Source of the DNA: Hornefia porci
GTDB lineage: Bacteria > Bacillota > Clostridia > Peptostreptococcales > Anaerovoracaceae
Length of the DNA: 64,000 nucleotides
Direction of reading: 5' to 3'
Assembly (NCBI RefSeq): GCF_001940235.1
Contig: NZ_MJIE01000001.1
Location: 2,480,001 to 2,544,000 of the forward strand
The notes beneath the pieces were generated by a model. It had not been told where the DNA came from. It saw nothing but the letters and a program-made list of their open reading frames with translations, and did not search any database. The position numbers were made by a program, and so were the translations under genes. Below are positions 23,692-32,311 of the stretch, piece by piece. The number at the start of each line of letters is the position of its first letter. Position 1 is the first letter of the stretch.

Positions 23692-26094
23692 ATGTTTGAC
23701 AAATTCCGTCTGAAGGACGTACTCGTTGATTATAAGTTGGACTTTGTATCAAACGAGTGGGCAAATGAAAAATACAAATGGGAAGCCATCAAAGGCTTTC
23801 AGGATAATTGGGATGTGAACGCAGAGGATTTCGCAGGAATGCTTCATCGATCTCTGGATAAGACATTCAATCTGCTTGCATCCATGAATAATTTCCCGCG
23901 CCGGATGATTGAGGGATTTGCCAAGACCGCGCCGGAGGAAGTACGCGCGATGTTCATTGCGCTCTATGATGAGAGCAAGGATGTGTATGACCGCATTAAG
24001 GGCTTTAAGGATCAGGCCTCTATCATGCTTGAAAAGTATGGGAACGGTGCAGCACAGCACTACCAGTATGAAAATGCTATCAGTGTGTATTTGTGGCTCC
24101 GTTATCCGGACAAGCACTATATCTACAAATATGGTGAAGTAAAAACAGCTGCGGATGAGCTGGGGAGCGATTACACATTTAAGAAAGGCGCTTACGCAGA
24201 GAATATCAGAAATGCCATAAAGCTTTATGATGAAATCTGTGACGAGCTGAAACTGGATACAGAACTTGTGAATCTATTCCGTTCTCAGTTGACAGATACT
24301 TGTTACCCAGATCCGGAGTTAAAAACTCTGGCATTGGACGTTGGTTTTTATATCAGTCGTTACTACTCGCAGAAGAGTAGTGATGAAACACCCGTCCTTC
24401 CGGGAGAATGGTTCCCTGAAGATTATGAGCCCGGTCTAACGGTGGATGACTGGATTGCGCTTCTCGGCGATAAAGACGTGTTTACAGAGAATAGTCTGGA
24501 AATCATGCGCCGGATGAAAGATTACGGTGGACAGGCCACATGCACCCAGCTTTCCATCAAGTATGGCGAGACGAAGAATTTCTATAACAGCGGATCGGTA
24601 GCTTTGGCAAGAAGAATTGTTGAGAAAACTGGCTGCCCTGTTATGGAACGCAACAGTGAAAATGCCCGCTGGTGGACAGTTCTGTATGTTGGCAAGAGTG
24701 CTGGAAAGGATGAAGAAGGTAGCTATATTTGGAAATTAAGAAACGAGCTGGCTGAGGCACTTGATAAGATCGATTTGTCTCAGGTTCAACTTTATGCTGT
24801 TCCCGAAGGTGGAGATGATGATCACCACTACTGGTGGCTCAATGCCAATCCGAAGATCTGGAGCTTTTCCGGAATCGCTGTGGGTGAGGTTCAGGATTAC
24901 ACGCTCTACAACGAGAACGGAAACAAACGCAGAATATTCCAGAACTTCCTTGACGCTAAGCCCGGCGATATGGTTATCGGTTATGAATCATATCCGGTGA
25001 AGCAGATTGTAGCGATTGCCAAAATAAGCGCAGAGCAGGACGGCGAAAAACTGTATTTTGAGAAGACGGAAGGTCTCACATCTCCAATTGATTATCAGAC
25101 ACTTAAAGCGTGTCCGGAGTTGGAAAAAATGGAATACTTCGTCAATCCGCAGGGCAGCCTGTTCAAGTTAACGAAGGGTGAATTTGATTTCATTATGGAT
25201 ATGATCCGTGATGAGAATCCGCTGGCTCCGGAAAAGGCTATTGATACTTACACGAAGGATGACTTCCTCGAAGAAGTTTATATGACCGAGGGACGCTATG
25301 ATCAGCTTGTTGCTGTCCTCAGAAATAAGAAAAATATTATCCTTCAGGGAGCTCCGGGTGTTGGTAAGACTTTTGCTGCGAAACGCCTCGCATACTCCAT
25401 GATGGGAGAAAAAGACGAGGGTCGAATTGAATTTGTGCAGTTCCATCAGAACTATTCTTACGAGGATTTTATGATGGGCTATAAGCCGGTCGAGGATGGC
25501 TTTGAGCTGAAGAATGGTATTTTCTATCGATTCTGCCAGAAGGCAGCCAATCAGCCAGACAAGGATTACTTCTTTATCATTGATGAGATCAACCGTGGAA
25601 ACATGAGTAAGATTTTCGGTGAACTCCTTATGCTTATCGAAAAGGATTATAGGGGTGTCAAGGCCACTCTTGCCTATAACGGGCTTCCGTTTGCAGTGCC
25701 GGAGAACCTCTATATTATCGGCATGATGAATACAGCAGACCGCAGCCTTGCGATGATAGATTATGCCCTGCGTCGTAGATTCAGCTTTTTGGAAATGGAA
25801 CCGGGCTTTGATTCTGACGGATTCATTCAGTACCAGAAGAGCCTGAACAATGAGACTTTCAATGAACTTGTAGAGAAGGTCAAAGAGCTGAATAAGAAGA
25901 TTGCGTCAGACAAATCGCTCGGAAAGGGCTTCTGCATTGGACACAGTTATTTCTGCGGTCACGATACTTGCACAGAAGAATGGCTGCATTCCATCGTAGA
26001 TTTCGATATTCTTCCGATGCTCAGTGAATACTGGTTTGACGATACGGCGGAGCTGCAGCGCTGGGAAAACATCCTTCATGGAGTATTTCAATGA
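23692..26094 (+). CDS. mcrB: McrB-type GTPase with EVE-like reader domain
   Basis: An 800-residue protein. Residues 1-340 are helical and unassigned. Residues 365-500 look like an EVE domain (HHYWWLNANPKIWSF, then KPGDMVIGYES and VAIAKIS), a fold that reads modified bases. The C-terminal AAA+ motor has Walker A QGAPGVGKTFAAK (near 552), FHQNYSYEDFMMGY, Walker B YFFIIDEINRGNMSK (near 628) and MMNTADRSLAMIDYALRRRF. This is the McrB GTPase pattern. The stop overlaps the next start in ATGA, coupling it to McrC. It should direct restriction of modified DNA. Confidence 0.92.
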   Translation: MFDKFRLKDVLVDYKLDFVSNEWANEKYKWEAIKGFQDNWDVNAEDFAGMLHRSLDKTFNLLASMNNFPRRMIEGFAKTAPEEVRAMFIALYDESKDVYDRIKGFKDQASIMLEKYGNGAAQHYQYENAISVYLWLRYPDKHYIYKYGEVKTAADELGSDYTFKKGAYAENIRNAIKLYDEICDELKLDTELVNLFRSQLTDTCYPDPELKTLALDVGFYISRYYSQKSSDETPVLPGEWFPEDYEPGLTVDDWIALLGDKDVFTENSLEIMRRMKDYGGQATCTQLSIKYGETKNFYNSGSVALARRIVEKTGCPVMERNSENARWWTVLYVGKSAGKDEEGSYIWKLRNELAEALDKIDLSQVQLYAVPEGGDDDHHYWWLNANPKIWSFSGIAVGEVQDYTLYNENGNKRRIFQNFLDAKPGDMVIGYESYPVKQIVAIAKISAEQDGEKLYFEKTEGLTSPIDYQTLKACPELEKMEYFVNPQGSLFKLTKGEFDFIMDMIRDENPLAPEKAIDTYTKDDFLEEVYMTEGRYDQLVAVLRNKKNIILQGAPGVGKTFAAKRLAYSMMGEKDEGRIEFVQFHQNYSYEDFMMGYKPVEDGFELKNGIFYRFCQKAANQPDKDYFFIIDEINRGNMSKIFGELLMLIEKDYRGVKATLAYNGLPFAVPENLYIIGMMNTADRSLAMIDYALRRRFSFLEMEPGFDSDGFIQYQKSLNNETFNELVEKVKELNKKIASDKSLGKGFCIGHSYFCGHDTCTEEWLHSIVDFDILPMLSEYWFDDTAELQRWENILHGVFQ

Positions 26095-27152
26095 CAAAGG
26101 ATAAGAGCATATTCATCAAGAATATCTACTACATGCTCTCTTATGCCTTCACCACATTGCAGCAGTCGGATGACGATAAGATCGCCACGGAGGAATTTGA
26201 GAACATGCATAACCTGTTCGCGGCGATTCTCTCAAAAGGAATCGGGCGGCAGCTAAAGCAGGGGCTTTACCGGGAATACATGAACCGGAAGGAAGACCTG
26301 CCCGTCATGCGCGGCAAAATCGATATGCCGGGCACGATAAAAAACAAAATTGAAAAGAAGCAGCGCCTTACCTGTGAGTTTGACGAACTTTCGGAAAACA
26401 ATCTTCTGAACCAGATACTGAAAACCACGGTCATGATCTTACTGCGCCATTCTGAAGTGGATGCGGAGCACAAAAATGATCTGAAAAAAGAGATGCTTTT
26501 CTTTTCCAATGTGGACGAGATTGAGCCTCTGGGGATCAAGTGGTCATCCATTCGGTTCCAGCGCAATAATCAGAGCTATCGGGTGCTTCTCAGTATTTGC
26601 CAGCTTGTGATTGAAGGGATGCTGCTGACGACAGATGACGGTGAATACAAACTGGCCTCCTTCGTGGATGACCAGAGAATGAATCGGCTATATGAGAAGT
26701 TCATCCTTGAGTATTACATCAAAGAGCATCCGGAAATAAAAGCAAGCGCCTCACAGATACCGTGGGCACTTGACGATGGTGTAGGCACGCTTCTTCCAGT
26801 AATGCAGAGCGACATCATGCTCGAAAGTAAGTCGGGAGATACGGTGCTCATCATCGATGCGAAATACTATACGCATACACTGGCGGAGAACCGTTTTAAC
26901 GCCAGAATGCTTCATTCCGCCAATCTGTACCAGATCTTCACCTATGTCAAAAACAAGGATACTGATATGGGTGACGGAGAACATGCAGTGTCAGGTATGC
27001 TCCTATATGCAAAGACTGATGAGGAGCTGCAGCCGGACAACAGCTATCAGATGAGCGGAAACAAGATCAGCGTCCGGACGCTGGACTTGAATCAGGAGTT
27101 CCCGGAGATCGCAAAGCAGCTCGATGACATAGTGGCAGAGCATTTTGAATAG
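26091..27152 (+). CDS. mcrC: McrC-type nuclease subunit
   Basis: A 353-residue McrC family protein. The N-terminal region (YYMLSYAFTTLQ, then LSKGIGRQLKQGLYREY) is typical of the shorter McrC group. The nuclease site is PD-(D/E)XK: QSDIMLESKSGDTVLIIDAK near residues 240-258. It partners McrB, which supplies translocation and recognition. Coupled by ATGA to the McrB gene. No disruption seen. Confidence 0.92.
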   Translation: MTKDKSIFIKNIYYMLSYAFTTLQQSDDDKIATEEFENMHNLFAAILSKGIGRQLKQGLYREYMNRKEDLPVMRGKIDMPGTIKNKIEKKQRLTCEFDELSENNLLNQILKTTVMILLRHSEVDAEHKNDLKKEMLFFSNVDEIEPLGIKWSSIRFQRNNQSYRVLLSICQLVIEGMLLTTDDGEYKLASFVDDQRMNRLYEKFILEYYIKEHPEIKASASQIPWALDDGVGTLLPVMQSDIMLESKSGDTVLIIDAKYYTHTLAENRFNARMLHSANLYQIFTYVKNKDTDMGDGEHAVSGMLLYAKTDEELQPDNSYQMSGNKISVRTLDLNQEFPEIAKQLDDIVAEHFE

Positions 27153-27171
27153 CAGAAAGAGTGAGTAACGA

Positions 27172-27891
27172 ATGTACCAATTTGATGAGCCTCTTATCAG
27201 AGGCACAATGCTAAAAAGGAAAAGTCAGTTTACCGCTGTCGTTCAGATTGACGGCGAGGAGCTGATCGCGCATATACCGACCACTAACAGGATCGGTGAC
27301 GTGGAGAATAAGAATCTGCCCTGTCTGCTTTCCTATCATCCAGATCCGAAACGCAAGCTGCATTATGACATTGAGGCCGTGCTGCTGTCGGACGATGATA
27401 ACTGGGTAGGCATCAATCAGATCCTCTCCAACAGGCTGGTGGAGCATTTCTTCCGGGAGCATGAACTTGATAAAATTGTGGCGGAGTATGACGATATACA
27501 GAGAGAGGTCAAGCTCGGTATTTCCAAGCTGGACTTCAAGGTCGGAGATACATACCTTGAGGTAAAAACGCCGCTCACTACCATCAATGTGAAATATGGA
27601 AAGACCATCAAGACGCTGCCGCCGAAGCCGTTCTCATCGACAGACCGGATGGTGAAGCATGTGAACGAGCTGGCCGGTTCTCTTTCGGAACACGAGAGAG
27701 CAATCTTCCTGCAGGTGTATCAGTATCGCATCACCGAACGCAAGGAACGACTGCGCTCGACGCATTATGAGGAGGTCTCTGAGACGATCCACAGGGCTGC
27801 CGAACAGGGCGTGGAGTTCTGGGAAATCCAGATGGACTTTCGATCTGAGGGCGTGAGTCTTTATAGCGTGGAAAGAAGCACAGATTTATAG
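27172..27891 (+). CDS. sfsA: SfsA-family DNA/RNA nuclease
   Basis: A 239-residue SfsA homologue. It has the N-terminal OB-like domain (EPLIRGTMLKRKSQFTA, then AHIPTTNRIGDVE), followed by SKLDFKVGDTYLEVKTPLT, the D...ExK nuclease site of the family. Length matches SfsA (about 230 residues). Chromosomal SfsA has been described as a nuclease and as a sugar fermentation regulator. It follows mcrC on the same strand by 19 bp, so it may be co-transcribed with the defence cassette. Confidence 0.85.
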   Translation: MYQFDEPLIRGTMLKRKSQFTAVVQIDGEELIAHIPTTNRIGDVENKNLPCLLSYHPDPKRKLHYDIEAVLLSDDDNWVGINQILSNRLVEHFFREHELDKIVAEYDDIQREVKLGISKLDFKVGDTYLEVKTPLTTINVKYGKTIKTLPPKPFSSTDRMVKHVNELAGSLSEHERAIFLQVYQYRITERKERLRSTHYEEVSETIHRAAEQGVEFWEIQMDFRSEGVSLYSVERSTDL

Positions 27892-27902
27892 GAGGCAGCA
27901 GT

Positions 27903-28313
27903 ATGCAGCACGAATGTAAGATAACAGTTCTGGAGACGAAGGTATTCCCGGATCTGCAGGAGAAGTATCTGGCTGATCCGAAGTCCGGTGCCTGTCCTTT
28001 CTTTAAGGCAGGAGATGAATTTATCTTGAAAAGAACGCCGCAGCAGGATGACTTTTATCATCTGATGGACGGCAAATTCTGCGGTGAAGCATGGGATGCC
28101 ATCAGCCGGTATGTCTATACGGCCTTACAGGGCGGCTCGATAATGAAGAGCTGGACAAACGATGACCGTATGATGATCGCTTGCTGTAATGATGGTACCC
28201 GGCCTGTCATCTTCAAGATCGAGCGGATCGACATCCCGGAGACTGACAAAGAACGGGAGTGGCTGGAAAAACAGAACTTTAAGAATACAGTAGATGATGC
28301 CTATACGGGGTGA
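27903..28313 (+). CDS. TIGR04076 family protein
   Basis: A 136-residue protein of a small cysteine-containing family (KITVLETKVFPDLQEKYL, then CPFFKAGDEFIL, KFCGEAWDAISRYVY, and MIACCNDGTRPVIFKIERI). Members typically have a C-P-x-F-x-x-G motif and a late CC-x-DG-x-RPV motif, both present. The role is unknown; metal or cofactor binding is possible. It begins 11 bp after sfsA with an AGGAGG site. Confidence 0.8.
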   Translation: MQHECKITVLETKVFPDLQEKYLADPKSGACPFFKAGDEFILKRTPQQDDFYHLMDGKFCGEAWDAISRYVYTALQGGSIMKSWTNDDRMMIACCNDGTRPVIFKIERIDIPETDKEREWLEKQNFKNTVDDAYTG

Positions 28314-28322
28314 GGACATAAC

Positions 28323-28796
28323 ATGCAGATAATCACTTATCAGGAAAAATACAAACAGCAGGTCATTGACCTGATTCTGCACATACAGAACTACGAGGCG
28401 AAGATCAATCTTTCGCTTGAAGAACAGCCTGACCTGCTGGACATCCCGACCTGTTATGAAAAGGATGGCGGAGAGTTCTGGCTGGCCGTTGAGGATGATA
28501 CGCTCATTGGCACCTTGGCGCTGATGAATAAAGGAAACGGTAATGCGGTTCTTAAGAAGGGCTTTGTTAGAGCGGACTATAGAAAACAAGGTATTCTTGG
28601 AAAGCTTTATGCGACGCTTCAGGAGTTCGCAAAGGAGCAGGGACTGACTACCTTTGTTTTTGATACTCCGTCCGTGGCCACGAACTGTCACAGCTTTTTT
28701 GAGAAGCGTGGCTATCGGCGAATAACAAAAGATGAGCTTCCTTTCCCGTATGAATACCCAGACAGGGATTCGTATCTGTACATGATGCAGATATAG
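28323..28796 (+). CDS. GNAT family N-acetyltransferase
   Basis: A 157-residue acetyltransferase. It has the fold order of GNAT enzymes: IITYQEKYKQQVIDLILHIQ at the start, WLAVEDDTLIGTLALMNKGN for the central strands, then KKGFVRADYRKQGILGKLY, which holds the acetyl-CoA loop R-x-x-G-x-x, and ATNCHSFFEKRGYRRI near the end. The substrate cannot be told. It closes the co-oriented run that begins at 12718. Confidence 0.88.
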   Translation: MQIITYQEKYKQQVIDLILHIQNYEAKINLSLEEQPDLLDIPTCYEKDGGEFWLAVEDDTLIGTLALMNKGNGNAVLKKGFVRADYRKQGILGKLYATLQEFAKEQGLTTFVFDTPSVATNCHSFFEKRGYRRITKDELPFPYEYPDRDSYLYMMQI

Positions 28797-29593
28797 AGTC
28801 GAGTGGATGGGAAATCACAGCTTTTCGGACATATTCCCTCAGAGCGATGAGTGGAGACGATTGGAAAATATGTGCGGCTGCATATATATAGTAGGGACAA
28901 GCACATCGACCTGTTTCCGAGAACGTCCGCGGCCCGTAAAATGGCTATTTTGAGGTCAAAAAAGCCGTAGATTTATTTCCGAGAACGAACGGGCTGATTT
29001 TCCGAGGATTTGACATCCATCTGGAGCAATCGAGCCATGTCGAGACTGTCTGTTTGCTCACAAAAGTACAGAAGTAAATAGTGAGAAAAGGCTTGAAATA
29101 AAGGATTTTTGAGTGCTTCGGAATAAAATAACGGAGCCTCAAAATTCCACTTCTTTGAGTGTTAGGAAACATATCAACGGTTAAATTCTCATAGGGTTGA
29201 GTTGACGGAATGAAAATGGGATAGTTGGGTTGATAGGATTGATGTGAAGAATAGACCTGTTTGGGGTCTTATTTTTTTTGACTTTGAGTAGGAGCGTGCG
29301 AGAGTAGAACTGATTGAAAAAATGGTGCAAAAAACAAATTTACTATTAGAATTGTTCCATCAAAGATATTAAGTGGTTCGGTGTAGAAAAATATAAAAGC
29401 GATGGTTGAGAAAACCAGCCAATCCATGCTTTTTGCCACCGTTTAACAATGCTTAATAAAAATCAAAAAATCCAAAGTTTGTAGAATTGAGTTTACAAAC
29501 TTTTAGTTGCTTCCATATCGACAGCTTGATGTCATGTGACTGACCATCATTGATAAGTTCATCATATTATTGCTGTACTTCTCAATGAACCTC
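28797..29593. other. Long gene-poor gap with repeats and a terminator-like hairpin
   Basis: No convincing gene lies here. The motif TTTCCGAGAACG occurs at 28914-28925 and 28976-28987, and TGATTTTCCGA follows at 28995-29005; a related GAGAACG...TGATTTTCCGA lies at 40947-40970. At 29250-29279 a short hairpin (AGACC/GGTCT) is followed by eight T residues and could end plus-strand transcription. The rest is AT-rich and looks like decayed sequence. Confidence 0.5.
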
Positions 29594-29622
29594 TTGATTT
29601 TACATTTGCCATCAGGTATAAT
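29594..29622 (+). promoter_or_regulatory. Sigma-70 promoter for DUF4143 ATPase
   Basis: TTGATT at 29594-29599, a 17-bp spacer, and a perfect TATAAT at 29617-29622. The start codon at 29674 lies about 50 bp downstream. Confidence 0.75.
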
Positions 29623-29673
29623 GTGATTGCGAACTTGCATAATAATATAGACAAGTTATCAATGGAGGCTGCT

Positions 29674-30975
29674 ATGGAGATTAAAAGAGATTCCTATCTG
29701 AAGCAGTTGATAGGCTACGCATGGGACGGACAGGTGAAGGTTATTACCGGGGTGCGCCGGTGCGGAAAGTCTTATTTGCTGCGTACACTGTATAAAAACT
29801 ACCTATTGGAAAACGGCGTAAAAGAAGATCATATTATCGTCATCGAGCTTGACCTTGCGAAGGACATCCGCTATCGGAACCCATTGGAACTGACAGCATA
29901 TGTGAAGGAACGCATTGGTGATAAGGAAGGGCAGTTTTATCTGTTCGTGGACGAAATTCAGATGTCAGACGAGGTTCCAAACCCCTATAACCCAAGTGGA
30001 AAGCCCATCACTTTTTACGACGCGCTCAATGATCTGAAAACTCTCTCCAACCTTGACGTCTATGTAACCGGAAGCAATTCACGGATGCTGTCCAGCGATA
30101 TTCTGACCGAATTTCGCGGTCGTAGTGACGAGGTGCGCGTACACCCGCTTTCTTTTGCGGAGTATTATGCCGCAGTCGGAGGCGATAAAGCGGATGCCTT
30201 TGACAACTATGCCTTTTACGGCGGGATGCCGCTTATTCTCTCAAGGCCGGATGATGAGGCACGGATGGCTTATCTGAAAGCACTGTTTACAGAGGTCTAT
30301 ATCAAAGACATTGTGGAGCGGAAAAAGATCACCCGCATAGATGTACTGTCTGATATCCTTGACCTGCTCTGTTCCTCTGTGGGGTCACTTACCAACCCGA
30401 ACAACGTGGCAAATGCGATCAACTCCATGCAGAAGCTGAAGAGCAAGGATCAGATCGCCCCAAATACCGTGAAATCCTATATGGCCCATCTGGAGGACGC
30501 CTTTCTTTTCAGTGAGTGTAAACGCTATGATGTGAAGGGCAAGAGTTATTTTGAATATCCAAACAAGTACTATTGCGAGGATATCGGACTTCGGAACGCC
30601 AGGATAGGATTCCGGCAGCAGGAAATGACGCACATCATGGAGAACATCATCTATAATGAACTGGTCATTCGTCGTGCCAGCGTGGATATTGGAATCGTAT
30701 ATTCCAACGATAAAGATGAAAAAGGAAAACAAAAACGGATCGCAAGGGAGATTGACTTTGTTGTCTCCAAAGGCGGCAAAAAGGTGTATATCCAGTCTGC
30801 CTATGCCATGGAGAATCCAGAAAAAATCAATACCGAGATGAGGCCGTTTTCCCTGACTGGCGACTCATTCCCGAAAATCGTGGTGCGTCACGATGTCAGA
30901 AAACGGTGGTATGACGATAACGGCGTGCTGAACATAGGAGTCATTGATTTTCTCCTTGATGACAGCTTGTTTTGA
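29674..30975 (+). CDS. AAA_14/DUF4143 ATP-binding protein
   Basis: About 433 residues starting MEIKRDSYLKQLI; GGAGG lies 5 nt before this ATG, and the earlier in-frame ATG at 29623 overlaps the -10. Walker A is ITGVRRCGKSYLLR, Walker B YLFVDEIQM, and a sensor follows in VYVTGSNSRMLSSD. The C-terminal DUF4143 domain has REIDFVVSKGGKKVYIQSAY, the nuclease-like fold common in this family. Cellular role unknown; such proteins are widespread in Clostridia and Bacteroidetes. Confidence 0.9.
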   Translation: MEIKRDSYLKQLIGYAWDGQVKVITGVRRCGKSYLLRTLYKNYLLENGVKEDHIIVIELDLAKDIRYRNPLELTAYVKERIGDKEGQFYLFVDEIQMSDEVPNPYNPSGKPITFYDALNDLKTLSNLDVYVTGSNSRMLSSDILTEFRGRSDEVRVHPLSFAEYYAAVGGDKADAFDNYAFYGGMPLILSRPDDEARMAYLKALFTEVYIKDIVERKKITRIDVLSDILDLLCSSVGSLTNPNNVANAINSMQKLKSKDQIAPNTVKSYMAHLEDAFLFSECKRYDVKGKSYFEYPNKYYCEDIGLRNARIGFRQQEMTHIMENIIYNELVIRRASVDIGIVYSNDKDEKGKQKRIAREIDFVVSKGGKKVYIQSAYAMENPEKINTEMRPFSLTGDSFPKIVVRHDVRKRWYDDNGVLNIGVIDFLLDDSLF

Positions 30976-30987
30976 ATAATCGCACCT

Positions 30988-31016
30988 TTGCCTCTTGTTC
31001 AAAGCTGGCGTATGCT
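30988..31016 (+). promoter_or_regulatory. Possible promoter for the phosphoesterase pair
   Basis: TTGCCT (30988-30993) and TATGCT (31011-31016) are separated by 17 bp, about 30 bp before the ATG at 31047. Both boxes depart from consensus. Confidence 0.4.
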
Positions 31017-31046
31017 AAAAGTCACTAAAAGAACAGGAGGGAAACG

Positions 31047-31598
31047 ATGATCTTCTTTACAGCAGATACGCATTTCGGCCATGCCAACATTATTCGTATG
31101 TGCGGGCGACCATATTCAGATATTGAGGAGATGAACGAGGCATTTATTACGTTATGGAACAGTCGTGTGAGCGGCGGCGATACCGTGTACATCGTTGGAG
31201 ATATGTTCTTTCGCTGCACCGATCCGGAGTCGATTTTGCAGCGGCTCAAGGGAAAGAAGCGGCTGCTTCTCGGCAACCATGACGGCTCCTGGACGGGAAA
31301 GGTGGACCTTTCCCGGTATTTTTCCAGCGTGGATACCCTGCTCGAAATCTCTGATGGCAAGCACGGTCTGACCCTGTGCCACTATCCGCTTCTCACATGG
31401 AAGCACGCAAAGCGGTCCTATATGATCCACGGGCACATCCATAACGATACCAGCGCAGATTACTGGCCGCTGCTCTGCAGGCGTGAACGGGTGCTGAACG
31501 CCGGTGTGGACATTAACGGGTATCAGCCGGTTACGTTTGACGAGCTGCTGGCGAACAACCAACAATGGAAGAAGGAGAACGGGGGTGAATGGGAATGA
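31047..31598 (+). CDS. Metallophosphoesterase
   Basis: A 183-residue calcineurin-like phosphoesterase. The metal-binding motifs are in order: FFTADTHFGHANI (DxH), VYIVGDMFF (GD), LLLGNHDGS (GNHD), LCHYPLLTW and MIHGHIHND (GHxH). It is the short phage- and plasmid-type version. AGGAGG precedes the ATG. The substrate is unknown. It overlaps the next phosphoesterase by 10 bp. Confidence 0.92.
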   Translation: MIFFTADTHFGHANIIRMCGRPYSDIEEMNEAFITLWNSRVSGGDTVYIVGDMFFRCTDPESILQRLKGKKRLLLGNHDGSWTGKVDLSRYFSSVDTLLEISDGKHGLTLCHYPLLTWKHAKRSYMIHGHIHNDTSADYWPLLCRRERVLNAGVDINGYQPVTFDELLANNQQWKKENGGEWE

Positions 31599-32311
31599 CG
31601 TATCTGACAGGTGATACCCACGGCAACTTTACACGTATCGAGGCATTTTGCCACCAGATGGAGACAAAAAGATCGGACACGATGATTATCCTGGGTGACG
31701 CCGGTTTCAATTATTACCTTGGGAAAAAGGACATCCGGGCAAAGGAATATGCCAGCAGATTTCCCATCACGCTGTTCTGTATCCACGGCAATCATGAGGC
31801 ACGCCCTCAAACCATTCCCTCTTATCAGGAAGGCGAGTATTACGGTGGAAAAGTTCTTTACGAAGAAGATTTCCCGAACCTTCTTTTTGCAATAGACGGT
31901 GAAACCTATGAGTTTGACGATTATCAGTGCGTCGTGATAGGCGGGGCCTACAGTGTGGATAAGTATTATCGGCTTAGCAAAGGGTGGCGCTGGTGGCCGG
32001 ACGAACAGCCTGACGAGGAAATAAAGCGCAAAGTAGAAGCAAAACTGGATATGATGAGCAACAGGATCGACATTGTTTTGAGCCACACCTGTCCCCTGAA
32101 ATATGAGCCTAAAGAAGCCTTCCTCCCCAGCCTCGATCAAAGCACGGTGGATAAGAGCACGGAGATATGGCTTGGAGAAATCGAGGCAAGGCTCGATTAC
32201 AGGAAGTGGTACTGCGGCCACTACCACACACGCAAAAGCGTTGAAAAAGTGCAGTTCATGTTTGAGGATTTCGATGTGATTTCTGTTAAGACACTGAAAC
32301 CTCAAATTTAA
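31589..32311 (+). CDS. Metallophosphoesterase, C-terminus altered by an IS
   Basis: A 240-residue phosphoesterase: YLTGDTHGNF (DxH), IILGDAGFNYYL (GD), CIHGNHEARP (GNHE), LSHTCP and WYCGHYH (GHxH). All metal ligands are present. The last codons and the stop (after VISVK) lie inside the left end of an IS1634-type element. Removing the element and one TAAG copy gives the ending VKNKKCHM instead of VKTLKPQI. The change is outside the catalytic core, so activity may persist. The start could also be ATG at 31595. Confidence 0.9.
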   Translation: MGMTYLTGDTHGNFTRIEAFCHQMETKRSDTMIILGDAGFNYYLGKKDIRAKEYASRFPITLFCIHGNHEARPQTIPSYQEGEYYGGKVLYEEDFPNLLFAIDGETYEFDDYQCVVIGGAYSVDKYYRLSKGWRWWPDEQPDEEIKRKVEAKLDMMSNRIDIVLSHTCPLKYEPKEAFLPSLDQSTVDKSTEIWLGEIEARLDYRKWYCGHYHTRKSVEKVQFMFEDFDVISVKTLKPQI

